This document shows positions 27,226-36,735 of a stretch of DNA of 64,000 nt, in pieces. Source of the stretch: Leptobacterium sp964389205 (GTDB taxonomy: Bacteria > Bacteroidota > Bacteroidia > Flavobacteriales > Flavobacteriaceae); assembly GCA_964389205.1 (NCBI GenBank), contig CAYMDH010000009.1, positions 1 through 64,000 of the forward strand. The letters run 5' to 3'. The stretch's first letter is position 1. Every line of letters starts with the position of its first letter. Below the pieces are notes generated by a model. That model was not told where the DNA came from and ran no database searches. It saw only the letters and a program-made list of their open reading frames with translations. The position numbers were made by a program, and so were the translations under genes.

Positions 27226-28098
27226 TTAAGCAATATTATGTCCTTGACTAGCTTCTAATAACAAAAACCAATCTTCTAACTCCATATCAATTTCTGTTGC
27301 TTTAATAGCATTTGTCATTCTATCTTTACTTGTGGTTCCAATAACAGGATGTATCCCTGCGGGGTGTTTTAATGTCCAGGCCAAGATTAGTTGATCTGCA
27401 GTCGCATTGTACTTTTGCATAAACTCTGTAAGCAAGCTAATGACACGTTTGGTTTGTTCGGTTTCTTCTCTAAATACGCTTCCTAATGGACTCCAAGCCA
27501 TAGGCGTTATGTTGTTCATTGTCATATGATCTAAACTTCCGTTCCACATAGCATCAAAAGCAGTAATAGAAAACTCTATTTGGTTTGCAGAAACAGGAAC
27601 TTTAGCCTGAATAAGATCTGTTTGAGAAGGCGTAAAATTAGAAACACCAAAGTTTTTTATTTTCCCTTGTTTTTTAAGTGTAGCTATAGCTTCGGCAACT
27701 TCATCTGCTCGCATTAATGGACTTGGCCTATGTATTAGAAATAAATCCAGATATTCTGTCTTTAGGTTTCGAAGCGATTCTTCAGCAGACCAAACAATAT
27801 AATCTTTACTGTAGTTATAATGTTTGACTTTATTTGGGCGTTTTTCACATTTATATTGAATTCCACATTTGGAAATAATTTCAATTTTAGATCGATCTAT
27901 TCCACTAGCTGCATATGCCAAACCAAAATCTGCTTCAGTGGTATAACCCCCATAAATATCGGCATGATCAAAAGTGGTAATATTGTGTTCTAAACAATGA
28001 TTTATGGCATGAATCATTTCTTTTTTTGAAAGTTGTTTTCCCCAGCTTCCCCAGGTCATTGTACCTGCAATTATTCTTGAAAATGTTGTTGTTTTCAT
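27226..28098 (-). CDS. Aldo/keto reductase, YdhF-like
   Basis: 290 aa (beta/alpha)8 barrel. The catalytic tetrad is visible: Asp and Tyr in DHADIYGGY (about 42-50), Lys in IEIISKCG and His in LFLIHRPSP. The YdhF subgroup marks are MTWGSWGKQ near the start and IHPVIGTTSKDR at the end. It uses NADPH to reduce carbonyls; the natural substrate is unknown. It is followed by the SDR gene. Confidence 0.9.
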   Translation of the reverse strand: MKTTTFSRIIAGTMTWGSWGKQLSKKEMIHAINHCLEHNITTFDHADIYGGYTTEADFGLAYAASGIDRSKIEIISKCGIQYKCEKRPNKVKHYNYSKDYIVWSAEESLRNLKTEYLDLFLIHRPSPLMRADEVAEAIATLKKQGKIKNFGVSNFTPSQTDLIQAKVPVSANQIEFSITAFDAMWNGSLDHMTMNNITPMAWSPLGSVFREETEQTKRVISLLTEFMQKYNATADQLILAWTLKHPAGIHPVIGTTSKDRMTNAIKATEIDMELEDWFLLLEASQGHNIA

Positions 28099-28285
28099 CT
28101 GTTATATATCTTATTCTTGCCTTAATAATTTTAAGATTTCGCCAATATAAATCAATTTATATAGGGGCGATCTTTCATGATCTAATTTAGATCATTTTAA
28201 AAAATTAAATGTACTAAACTTAAAACTTCCTTAAAAGGATTGGACTTGAATAAGTTTTAACCAATTATTAACAGCATAACGCACA

Positions 28286-28293
28286 TAATTTTG
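28286..28293 (+). promoter_or_regulatory. Possible -7 box of the MoxR-Bat operon
   Basis: TAATTTTG fits TAnnTTTG and lies 53 bp before the first gene of the nine-kilobase operon. A matching -33 TTG is not evident. Confidence 0.4.
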
Positions 28294-28345
28294 TCAATTT
28301 GCATCATTCAAAACTGATTAGTAAATTCACGCCGTTAAATTAAAC

Positions 28346-29353
28346 ATGCGTATGGAAGAGAATACTACTATAGATATTAGTGTAATCAATGAAAAAATAA
28401 CAAAGGAAAGCGCCTTTGTTGACTTATTAACTGCCGAAATTAATAAGGTAATTGTAGGGCAGAGTCATATGGTAGAACGTCTGTTAATAGGATTACTTGG
28501 TCAAGGACATATTTTATTAGAAGGAGTTCCTGGGCTGGCAAAAACTTTAGCGATAAATACTTTATCTAAAGCTGTAGATGGTAGTTTTAGTAGAATTCAG
28601 TTTACACCAGATTTACTTCCAGCAGATGTTGTTGGAACCATGATTTATAACATGAAAGAGAATGACTTTTCTATAAAGAAAGGACCTATTTTTGCAAATT
28701 TTGTGTTAGCTGATGAAATTAACCGTGCACCAGCAAAAGTACAATCTGCACTTTTAGAAGCGATGCAAGAAAAGCAAGTAACTATTGGTGATGAAACGTT
28801 TAAATTAGACAAACCTTTTTTGGTTATGGCTACACAAAACCCAGTAGAACAAGAAGGAACTTATCCTTTACCAGAAGCACAGGTTGACCGTTTTATGCTA
28901 AAGACAGTGATAGACTATCCTAAATTAGATGAAGAACAATTAATAGTTAGAGCAAATCTTAAAGGAAGTTTTGAAAATGTAAATAAAGTAGTTTCTATAG
29001 AGCAAATTTTGAGAGCGCAAGAAGCCGTTCGTGAAGTATATATGGACGAAAAGATTGAAAAATACATTTTGGATATCATTTTTGCTACTCGTTATCCCGA
29101 AAAATATAATCTTTCAGAGATAAAACCACTTATTAATTTTGGGGCTTCACCAAGAGGAAGTATCAATTTGGCAAATGCTTCGAAATGTTATGCTTTTATA
29201 AAAAGAAGAGGCTATGTAATTCCAGAAGATGTAAGAGCAGTAGTACTAGATGTTTTACGTCATAGAATAGGGCTTACTTATGAAGCTGAAGCTGAAAATG
29301 TAACTACAGAAGACCTTATTAATAAGATTGTAAACGAGATTGAAGTACCATAG
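28346..29353 (+). CDS. MoxR-family AAA ATPase
   Basis: 335 aa. Walker A is GVPGLAKT (about 63-70), Walker B LADEINRAP, with sensor 1 ATQNPVEQEGTYPLPEAQ and a lid domain at 240-330. The ATG at 28346 or the one at 28352 may be used. MoxR ATPases are chaperone-like and work with VWA-domain proteins; here the partners are the DUF58 and BatA/BatB products that follow. It opens the aerotolerance (Bat) operon. Confidence 0.95.
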   Translation: MRMEENTTIDISVINEKITKESAFVDLLTAEINKVIVGQSHMVERLLIGLLGQGHILLEGVPGLAKTLAINTLSKAVDGSFSRIQFTPDLLPADVVGTMIYNMKENDFSIKKGPIFANFVLADEINRAPAKVQSALLEAMQEKQVTIGDETFKLDKPFLVMATQNPVEQEGTYPLPEAQVDRFMLKTVIDYPKLDEEQLIVRANLKGSFENVNKVVSIEQILRAQEAVREVYMDEKIEKYILDIIFATRYPEKYNLSEIKPLINFGASPRGSINLANASKCYAFIKRRGYVIPEDVRAVVLDVLRHRIGLTYEAEAENVTTEDLINKIVNEIEVP

Positions 29354-29404
29354 TCGTTTCATCAAAACCGTTAACTAATTTCTGATAACTGTTCTCTGGA
29401 ACTA

Positions 29405-30271
29405 ATGGATACTAAAGAATTACTCAAGAAAGTTCGAAAAATTGAAATCAAGACCCGTCGCTTAAGCGATCATATTTTTGGGGGTGAGTATCATTCTACC
29501 TTTAAAGGTAGAGGGATGACTTTTAGTGAGGTACGCCAATATCAATTTGGAGATGATGTAAGAGCTATTGATTGGAATGTTACAGCTCGGTATAATGAAC
29601 CTTATATTAAAGTTTTTGAAGAAGAACGAGAATTAACAATGATGCTTATGGTAGACATAAGTGGTTCAGAATTTTTTGGGACGCATCAACAGTTTAAAAA
29701 AGACATTATTACAGAAATATCAGCCACCTTGGCTTTTTCTGCAACACAAAACAATGATAAAATAGGGCTTATATTATTTTCAGATCAAGTAGAGCTTTAT
29801 ATCCCTCCAAAAAAAGGAAAATCTCATGTATTGAGAATCATTAGAGAATTGTTAGAGTTTAAGCCTAAAGGTAAAGACACAAACATTTCTGAAGCATTAA
29901 AAGTTTTGTCTAACGTAATGAAGAAAAAAGCGATTGTTTTCTTGTTATCAGATTTCATAGGCGACGATTATGAACAAACTTTAAAAATTGTAGGGAAAAA
30001 ACATGATGTGACTGGGATTAGAGTTTTTGATGAAAAAGAGACCGCTATTCCAAATTTAGGAATGGTACAAATGGAAGATGCAGAAACAGGGGAACTTATG
30101 TTAGTCAATACGCAATCTAAAAAGGTGCGCTCAAACTATGCAAAATATTATAAAGAACGAGTAGATTACTTTCAAAATACATTTACCAGAAGTGGTTCCG
30201 GTATATTGAGTTGTAGAGTTGATGAGAGTTATGTGAAAAAGTTATTAGGATACTTTAAAAGAAGAGGATAA
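29405..30271 (+). CDS. DUF58 domain protein with degenerate VWA fold
   Basis: 288 aa, soluble. The DUF58 core is EYHSTFKGRGMTFSEVRQY then GDDVRAIDWNVTARYNEPYIK (about 27-75), followed by a VWA-like MLMVDISGSE (about 81-92; D-x-S-x-S type). These proteins regularly follow moxR and are expected to be MoxR clients. The 51-bp spacing and shared strand put it in the Bat operon. Confidence 0.93.
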   Translation: MDTKELLKKVRKIEIKTRRLSDHIFGGEYHSTFKGRGMTFSEVRQYQFGDDVRAIDWNVTARYNEPYIKVFEEERELTMMLMVDISGSEFFGTHQQFKKDIITEISATLAFSATQNNDKIGLILFSDQVELYIPPKKGKSHVLRIIRELLEFKPKGKDTNISEALKVLSNVMKKKAIVFLLSDFIGDDYEQTLKIVGKKHDVTGIRVFDEKETAIPNLGMVQMEDAETGELMLVNTQSKKVRSNYAKYYKERVDYFQNTFTRSGSGILSCRVDESYVKKLLGYFKRRG

Positions 30272-30274
30272 TAG

Positions 30275-31942
30275 ATGATCATTGAGAAACTTAAAATAAA
30301 AAAACGTGATATTTCCTGTATGATCAAGAAGGAAATCATTATGCTTTTAGGGTTTTTAATTTTTGGAATATCGGCCTATTCGCAAACACCTCCAAAAATT
30401 ACCTCAAAAATAGACTCTACTACCATTAAAATAGGAGAGCAAATTAATTTTGAAATCAATGTAGAAGCAGATACTACTGCTTTAGTTACATTCCCAGAAG
30501 GACAAACTTTTGCACCTTTAGAAGTTTTTGATTTTTCAGAAATAGACACCTTCAAAAATAAAGACAGATATACACTTATTAAAAAGTATGCACTAACACA
30601 ATTTGATTCTGGAAATTATCGTCTGCCAAGACAACAAGTATTGATAAACCAAAAAGCTTTTTTTACAGATTCTTTAGATATTAGAGTTAATGATGTTGTT
30701 GTAGATACTACTAAGCAAAAAATGTTTGATATCAAAGACATTGTAGTTGTAGATAAGAGCTATGGTGGTTGGTTAAAATATCTTTACGGGATTTTAGGCT
30801 TATTAGCTATTGCAGGAGGCTTGCTCTATTGGTTTGTTTTTAGAAAAAAACCATTAACAGACGAAGAAAAGGTAGCATTACTTCCCCCTTTTGACAGAGC
30901 AATGCTGGAATTAAAAAAATTAGAAGAATCTAGGTATTTAATTCAATCAGAATACAAACAATACTATTCAGAACTTACAGATATTGTTCGTTCGTACTTA
31001 GAAGAAGATGTAAATATATCGGCTCTTGAAAGTACCACAGAAGAATTAATTGATAAGTTAGAAATGCTAAAAGATGGCGGGAACTTAGAAATTGATAAGG
31101 AAACAATACGGCAATTTAAAAGCGTTTTACAAACTGCCGATTTGGTAAAATTCGCAAAGTCAAAACCAGAAACTAAAGTAGCAGAAATAGATAGACAACT
31201 TATTGAACAAATTGTTATTAGAACTAAAGAAGCTATTCCGGAACCTACAGAAGAAGAGATGAAGGAAAGAGAAGAGTATCTAGAAGTTTTAGCAAAAAAG
31301 AAACGAAAAAGAAAACTAATACTCGCAAGTGTTATAGCAGCTCTTCTTGTTTTGAGCTCTATAGGCACTATTATTGGTTATTATGGCTTCAATTACGTAA
31401 AAGATACAGTAATTGGTCATCCAACAAAAGAATTATTGGAAGGAGAGTGGGTTGCTAGTGAATATGGATATCCAGCAATTTATATGGAAAGCCCGAAAGT
31501 ACTTAGAAGAATAAAATTGCCATTACCCGAAGAAACACAAGCAGCTATTAAAACAAATCAAGCATTTATTTATGGAAGTCTTTTAGAGCATTTTTATATT
31601 CTCACAACTTCTACCACTTTTAATGAAGGAATAGAATTAGATGTGCAGCAAGCCATTGAAGGTACTATTAGTACATTAGAAGCTCAAGGCGCAAAAAATA
31701 TTATAACGAAAAAAGAAGAAATAGAAACAGCAAGTGAAAAGAAAGGGTTTAAAACCTTTGGAACGATGACGATAATTGATCCACTATCTAAGAAAGAAAT
31801 TAAGAGTAAATATGTGTTGTTGAGTTTTGTTGAAAACAATGGTTTTGAACAAGTTGTTATGTCGTATGAAGCAGATGATGATTATGCAGATGCTATTGTT
31901 CAACGTATTACGAACTCGATAGATTTTAAAACAGAGAATTAA
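30275..31942 (+). CDS. BatD-like/DUF4381-type membrane protein of the Bat operon
   Basis: 555 aa as read, but the signal peptide (MIKKEIIMLLGF..., ending AYSQ) starts at the ATG at 30320, so that start is preferred. An outer beta domain (about 40-160) is followed by a membrane helix (about 166-187), a cytoplasmic four-helix segment (about 195-320, EYKQYYSELTDIVRSYLEE) typical of DUF4381 proteins, a second helix (about 350-373) and a C-terminal outer domain. The function is unknown beyond operon membership. It begins 3 bp after the DUF58 gene. Confidence 0.8.
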   Translation: MIIEKLKIKKRDISCMIKKEIIMLLGFLIFGISAYSQTPPKITSKIDSTTIKIGEQINFEINVEADTTALVTFPEGQTFAPLEVFDFSEIDTFKNKDRYTLIKKYALTQFDSGNYRLPRQQVLINQKAFFTDSLDIRVNDVVVDTTKQKMFDIKDIVVVDKSYGGWLKYLYGILGLLAIAGGLLYWFVFRKKPLTDEEKVALLPPFDRAMLELKKLEESRYLIQSEYKQYYSELTDIVRSYLEEDVNISALESTTEELIDKLEMLKDGGNLEIDKETIRQFKSVLQTADLVKFAKSKPETKVAEIDRQLIEQIVIRTKEAIPEPTEEEMKEREEYLEVLAKKKRKRKLILASVIAALLVLSSIGTIIGYYGFNYVKDTVIGHPTKELLEGEWVASEYGYPAIYMESPKVLRRIKLPLPEETQAAIKTNQAFIYGSLLEHFYILTTSTTFNEGIELDVQQAIEGTISTLEAQGAKNIITKKEEIETASEKKGFKTFGTMTIIDPLSKKEIKSKYVLLSFVENNGFEQVVMSYEADDDYADAIVQRITNSIDFKTEN

Positions 31943-31945
31943 AGA

Positions 31946-32947
31946 ATGTTAGACAATATTGAATTTACCAATCCACAATTTTTTTGGCTGTTACTGGCAC
32001 TGCCATTAGCGATTGTTTGGTATATTCTAAACAGAAAAAAAGAAAGCGCATCACTTAAAATATCAAGCATTAAGGGATTTAAAATAACCAATGCACTATT
32101 ACCAAAATTAAAACCAGTTTTATTTGCTTTTAGATTATTGGCAATGACAGCTATCATCGCTGCATTAGCAAGACCACAAACAAAAGAAGTATCTACTAAA
32201 ACCAAAACAACCAAAGGAATAGATATTGTAATGGCTATAGATATTTCATCTAGTATGTTGTCTAAAGATTTAAAGCCAAATAGATTAAATGCATTAAAAA
32301 ATGTAGCCGCAGAGTTTGTACAGGGGCGTCCTAATGATCGGATTGGATTGGTTGTATATTCAGGAGAAAGTTTTACTAAAACTCCTATCACTAGTGATAA
32401 ATCTATTATAATGAGTGCGCTTAGAGAAATACAATATGGTATTATTGAAGACGGTACGGCTATTGGTATGGGGCTTGCTACCTCTGTAAATAGATTAAAA
32501 GACAGCAAAGCGCTAAGTAAAGTAATTATTTTATTAACAGATGGTGTCAATAATGCAGGCTTTATTGAACCACAAACAGCAGCAGAGCTAGCTGTAGAAT
32601 ACGGAATAAAAACATACACCATTGGTTTAGGAAGTAATGGAATGGCATTGACCCCTGTAGGTTATAATACAGATGGAAGTTTTAGATATGATCATCGTAA
32701 AGTAGAAATTGATGAAACCTTATTAGAAGAAATTGCAACTTCTACTGGAGGTAAATATTTTAGAGCTACAAATAATGAAAAATTAGGAGAAATCTATAAA
32801 GAGATTGATAAGTTAGAAAAAACAGAAGTAGAAGAGTTTAAGTATACCAATTATGAAGAGAAATTTCGTCCATTAGCTTTATTGGCCGGATTATTATTAT
32901 TATTAGAGTTTTTATTGAGGTATACGGTATTTAGAAGTTTTATATAA
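31946..32947 (+). CDS. batA: BatA-type VWA membrane protein
   Basis: 333 aa. Two membrane helices near the N-terminus (about 10-25, 58-75), a VWA domain (about 90-290) with an intact MIDAS: DISSSM (D-x-S-x-S), a Thr in TPITSD and Asp in LLTDGVNNAG, and a final helix (about 308-327). The VWA domain binds a metal and a partner protein at the outer side of the inner membrane. It starts 3 bp after the preceding gene. Known in Bacteroides as part of the aerotolerance operon. Confidence 0.92.
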   Translation: MLDNIEFTNPQFFWLLLALPLAIVWYILNRKKESASLKISSIKGFKITNALLPKLKPVLFAFRLLAMTAIIAALARPQTKEVSTKTKTTKGIDIVMAIDISSSMLSKDLKPNRLNALKNVAAEFVQGRPNDRIGLVVYSGESFTKTPITSDKSIIMSALREIQYGIIEDGTAIGMGLATSVNRLKDSKALSKVIILLTDGVNNAGFIEPQTAAELAVEYGIKTYTIGLGSNGMALTPVGYNTDGSFRYDHRKVEIDETLLEEIATSTGGKYFRATNNEKLGEIYKEIDKLEKTEVEEFKYTNYEEKFRPLALLAGLLLLLEFLLRYTVFRSFI

Positions 32948-32965
32948 TAAATAAAATTTCTGCTG

Positions 32966-34021
32966 TTGCAGAAAATGAATATGTATCAATTAGAAGAAAA
33001 AATATATTTTTATGTACTTGTCATCATTCCGGTGTTGGCATTACTATTTCTATTTTTGCAGCTTTGGAAACGAAAAGCGCAACACAAATTTGCAGATAAA
33101 GAATTGTTAAAAAAACTGAGTCCTTCAAACTCTACTTTTAAATCTATCTTAAAACTCATTGTTATTTCATTAGCTTTTGCTAGTTTGGCAATAGCATTGG
33201 TAAATCCAAAAATTGGAACAAAATTAGAAACGGTAAAAAGAGAGGGAGTAGACATCGTTTTTGCAGTAGATGTTTCTAAAAGTATGTTAGCAGAGGATAT
33301 TGCTCCTAACAGAATGGAAAAATCAAAACGATTGGTTTCAGAAATTGTAAATCAATTAGGGAGCGATCGTGTTGGAATTATAGCCTATGCTGGGCAGGCA
33401 TTCCCCCAATTGCCTATAACAACAGATTATGCAGCTGCAAAAATGTTTTTGCAGAGTATGAACACGAATATGTTATCATCTCAAGGAACCGCAATTGATG
33501 AAGCTATCAATCTTGCAAAAACCTATTATAATGATGAAGAGCAAACAAATCGGGTTCTATTTATAATTTCGGATGGAGAAGATCATTCTCAAGGCTCTAT
33601 TGATGCTGTTGAAGATGCAAGAAACCAAGGGATTAGAATATTTACTATTGGAGTAGGAACCGCAAAAGGAGGTGTTATTCCAATAAAAGTAAACAAAATA
33701 ACAGAGAGTTATAAAAAAGATAATAAAGGCGAAGTTGTAATTACACGCCTTAATGAGAAAGTTTTAAGTGATATTGCCACTAAAGGAAATGGCGCTTATA
33801 TTAATGGAAACAATACAGAAGAAGTAGTAGATTTTGTAAAAGAAACACTAAGCCAAATGGATAAAAAAGAGTTTGAAGCTAAACAGTTTGCAGACTATAA
33901 AGATCAATTTCAATGGTTTCTGGGGTTTGCAGTATTTTTATTATTTATTGATGTGTTTCTATTAGAGAGAAAAACAGCATGGTTGCAAAAACTAAACTTA
34001 TTTAATGAGAATAAGAACTAA
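32966..34021 (+). CDS. batB: BatB-type VWA membrane protein
   Basis: 351 aa, paralogue of BatA. Membrane helices at about 12-31 and 61-79, VWA domain about 92-300 with MIDAS DVSKSM, TTDY and ISDGEDHS, and a last helix at about 316-333. BatA and BatB are thought to form a complex in the inner membrane; this rests on family knowledge. 18 bp after BatA. Confidence 0.92.
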   Translation: MQKMNMYQLEEKIYFYVLVIIPVLALLFLFLQLWKRKAQHKFADKELLKKLSPSNSTFKSILKLIVISLAFASLAIALVNPKIGTKLETVKREGVDIVFAVDVSKSMLAEDIAPNRMEKSKRLVSEIVNQLGSDRVGIIAYAGQAFPQLPITTDYAAAKMFLQSMNTNMLSSQGTAIDEAINLAKTYYNDEEQTNRVLFIISDGEDHSQGSIDAVEDARNQGIRIFTIGVGTAKGGVIPIKVNKITESYKKDNKGEVVITRLNEKVLSDIATKGNGAYINGNNTEEVVDFVKETLSQMDKKEFEAKQFADYKDQFQWFLGFAVFLLFIDVFLLERKTAWLQKLNLFNENKN

Positions 34022-34035
34022 AAAATTATAAGGCT

Positions 34036-34908
34036 ATGAAAAAAGTCATTTTTGTATGTTGCTTATTTATTACTGTCTCTGCTTTTTCTCAAAAAGAGGA
34101 GAAAGCTAAACAAGAAGCAGCAAGAGTATCAAACAATTTAGTATTTGAGGCAAATAAAGAAATTGAAGGAAAAGAGTTTTTAGATGCCGAGGTTACTTAT
34201 AGAAAAGCGATCTCTAAAGATGGAGAGAATGCTACGGCCAAATATAATTTAGGAAATGCGTATTACAAAGAAAATAGTTTAGGCGAGGCATTTAGTCGTT
34301 TTAAGCAATCAAGTGATGTAGCATTGTCTAAAACTCAAAAGCATAAAGCATTTCACAATATGGGAAATGTATTTATGAAAAATGAAGAGTATGATAAAGC
34401 AGTAGAAGCCTATAAAGAATCACTTCGAAATGATCCTACTGATGACGAAACACGTTATAACCTAGCGTTGGCTAAGCAAAAGAAAGAACAGCAAGGTGGT
34501 GGCGGTGACAATAAAGATCAAAACCAAGATCAAAAAGATCAAGATCAAAAAGATCAAGACAAAAAGGAAGGAGATAACGAAGACAAGGATAACGAAGGAG
34601 ATAAGAAAGACGACAAAAAGAAAGACGGAGAAGACGGGGAAGATGATAAAAAAGAAGGTGATAAAAAACCTGATGAAAACAAAGATGGAGAAGGCGATAA
34701 AAAGGAGGATAAGAAAGATCAAAATAAAGGAGGAGATCAACCAAAAGATGAAAAAGGAGAGCCTAAAAAACCGCGCCCTAATCAACTTTCTCCCCAACAG
34801 GTCAAAAACCTTTTAGAAGCAATGAGCAATCAAGAAAAAAAGGTACAGAAGAAACTCAATGAAAAGAAAGTAAAAGGAGTTCCTGTTAAAAATGAAAAAG
34901 ATTGGTAA
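34036..34908 (+). CDS. batC: BatC-type TPR protein with highly charged tail
   Basis: 290 aa with a signal peptide (about 1-18, SAFSQ). TPR repeats cover about 38-152 (ATAKYNLGNAYYKENSLGEA, KAVEAYKESLRNDPTDDETRYNLALAK). From about 155 to 245 the chain is almost only Lys, Asp, Glu, Gln, Gly and Asn, an extended disordered linker, followed by a conserved PRPNQLSPQQVKNLLEAM end. The tail is encoded by purine-rich DNA and creates long false frames on the other strand. Periplasmic scaffold role inferred. Confidence 0.88.
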   Translation: MKKVIFVCCLFITVSAFSQKEEKAKQEAARVSNNLVFEANKEIEGKEFLDAEVTYRKAISKDGENATAKYNLGNAYYKENSLGEAFSRFKQSSDVALSKTQKHKAFHNMGNVFMKNEEYDKAVEAYKESLRNDPTDDETRYNLALAKQKKEQQGGGGDNKDQNQDQKDQDQKDQDKKEGDNEDKDNEGDKKDDKKKDGEDGEDDKKEGDKKPDENKDGEGDKKEDKKDQNKGGDQPKDEKGEPKKPRPNQLSPQQVKNLLEAMSNQEKKVQKKLNEKKVKGVPVKNEKDW

Positions 34909-34941
34909 CCTTTAAACTTGATTTAATAGCATAAATAAAAT

Positions 34942-36735
34942 ATGAACACTTTTGTGTTTTTTAGAATGAAAAAGTTTTTTTTAATATTAGCACTGGTTTT
35001 TATTCCTTATGCATCATTTGCACAAGATGATGGTGTTACCTTTGAAATTAAAGTAAGCAAAGCAAAACTTGGAATTAATGAGCGCTTGCGAGTAGATTTT
35101 GCTATGAATAAAGATGGTGATAATTTCACTCCTCCTAGTTTTGAAAGTTTTAGAGTAAGTGGTCCTAGTCAATCGATAAGCCAATCATATTCAAATGGGA
35201 AAAGGAGTTATTCTAAAGTATACACCTACATTTTAATACCCACTAAAAGAGGGAGATTTACCATAGGTCAAGCAAAGGTAGAAATAGACGGAAAAATATA
35301 TAAAACACTTTCCAAACGAATAGAAATTACTGCCGCAGTAGATAGACCTAACGCTGCTAAAACAGCTGAAGATATAGCAGATGAAAATTTACACTTAGTA
35401 GCTGAAGTTTCTAAAGACAAGCCTTTTTTAAATGAAGCGGTAACAGTAGTCTATAAACTGTATGTAGACAAGAGTCTTAATGTAAGCGATTTTAGGCAAT
35501 TAGATAACCCGAAATACAATAACTTTTGGAGTCAGGACCTTCCTATAAAAAGATGGAAAATAGAAAACGGAACTTATAAAGGAAGATCGTACCGTTATGT
35601 TGTATTAAAAAGAGTGGTTCTTTATCCGCAGAAAACAGGAAAATTAAAATTAGAACCATTATCATTAGACGTTACCATAGATGTTCCTACTAATAGAAGA
35701 GATTTCTTTGGAGGTCGGATTTTTACAACAACGCATAAAACAGTAGCAGCTGGGAGTCGTTTAATTAATGTAAAAGAACTTCCATCCGGAGCGCCAGAGA
35801 GCTTTACAGGAGCCGTTGGGAGTTTTGATTTTAATGTAGTTCCTAGTAAAACAGATTTAAAAGCTACAGAATCACTCCAAGTTAAAGTAGAAGTTAATGG
35901 AAATGGAAACTTACGGCTTTTTGACCTTCCGAAAGTGAATCTTCCAAGTTCTTTAGAAGTATATGAGCCAGAATTTAAAGAGAGTGTAAGTACAAATTTG
36001 GCAGGATCTAAAGGAAAAGTATCAGACAATTATACGATAGTTCCTCAATATCGAGGTAAATATCCTATACCTAGCATTTCCTTTTCATATTTTGACCCTA
36101 GCACAAAAAAATACAAAACGGTCAAATCTCAAGAAATTTTGGTAAATGTTTTTGAAGGCCCAACTAATAATGCGATTGCATCAAATTCAAATATACCATC
36201 AGGCACATCAAAACAAACAGTAGTAACTACAGGGATTGAGTTTAGATTTTTAAAGCTAACACCTAATTTTGAAGCTATTAAAAAGAAAGACTTGTTTAAA
36301 TCTCAAGGCTATTATCTTTTCTTATTGCTACCACTACTTATTATTCCTGTAGCCATTGTTGCAGGAAAAAAGAAAAAAGAAATGGACAGCGATGTTCAAG
36401 GAAACAGAATAAGAAAAGCCAATAAGCTTGCTAAAAAATATTTATCTGAAGCTAAGAAAGCTATAGGTAAAAAAGAAGCATTTTATGAATCACTAGAACG
36501 TGCATTACACAACTACCTTAAGGCTAAAATACATATAGAAACTTCAGACTTTAGTAAAGATAAAATAAAGAGTTTATTGAGCTCTAAAAATGTAAACTCT
36601 GAAGTGGTAACTAATTTTATTTCATTATTGGAGAGTTGTGAACTTGCCAGATATACACCAGCTACAGAGGTTACCATACAGCAAGATTATAACAAAGCGG
36701 CAGAGGTAATATCTCAAATAGATAAACAAATTTAA
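34942..36735 (+). CDS. batD: BatD-type membrane protein
   Basis: 597 aa; the ATG at 34966 (Met 9) begins the proper signal peptide KKFFLILALVFIPY, so it is the likelier start. The exported part (about 30-440) is built of immunoglobulin-like BatD domains (FEIKVSKAKLGINERLRVDF, VAEVSKDKPFLNEAVTVVYKL). A membrane helix (about 456-474) leads to a cytoplasmic helical region with ALHNYLKAKIHIE. The stop overlaps the start of batE by 1 base of TAATG. Envelope protein of the Bat complex. Confidence 0.9.
   Translation: MNTFVFFRMKKFFLILALVFIPYASFAQDDGVTFEIKVSKAKLGINERLRVDFAMNKDGDNFTPPSFESFRVSGPSQSISQSYSNGKRSYSKVYTYILIPTKRGRFTIGQAKVEIDGKIYKTLSKRIEITAAVDRPNAAKTAEDIADENLHLVAEVSKDKPFLNEAVTVVYKLYVDKSLNVSDFRQLDNPKYNNFWSQDLPIKRWKIENGTYKGRSYRYVVLKRVVLYPQKTGKLKLEPLSLDVTIDVPTNRRDFFGGRIFTTTHKTVAAGSRLINVKELPSGAPESFTGAVGSFDFNVVPSKTDLKATESLQVKVEVNGNGNLRLFDLPKVNLPSSLEVYEPEFKESVSTNLAGSKGKVSDNYTIVPQYRGKYPIPSISFSYFDPSTKKYKTVKSQEILVNVFEGPTNNAIASNSNIPSGTSKQTVVTTGIEFRFLKLTPNFEAIKKKDLFKSQGYYLFLLLPLLIIPVAIVAGKKKKEMDSDVQGNRIRKANKLAKKYLSEAKKAIGKKEAFYESLERALHNYLKAKIHIETSDFSKDKIKSLLSSKNVNSEVVTNFISLLESCELARYTPATEVTIQQDYNKAAEVISQIDKQI

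Noticed and set aside
31939..32622. 227-codon frame antisense to batA
   Set aside because: The sense strand encodes a full VWA protein with intact MIDAS; the antisense frame is a codon-bias shadow.
34462..34797. Long antisense frames and a Lys-rich alternative frame in batC
   Set aside because: They arise from the purine-rich low-complexity linker of BatC and have no independent signals.
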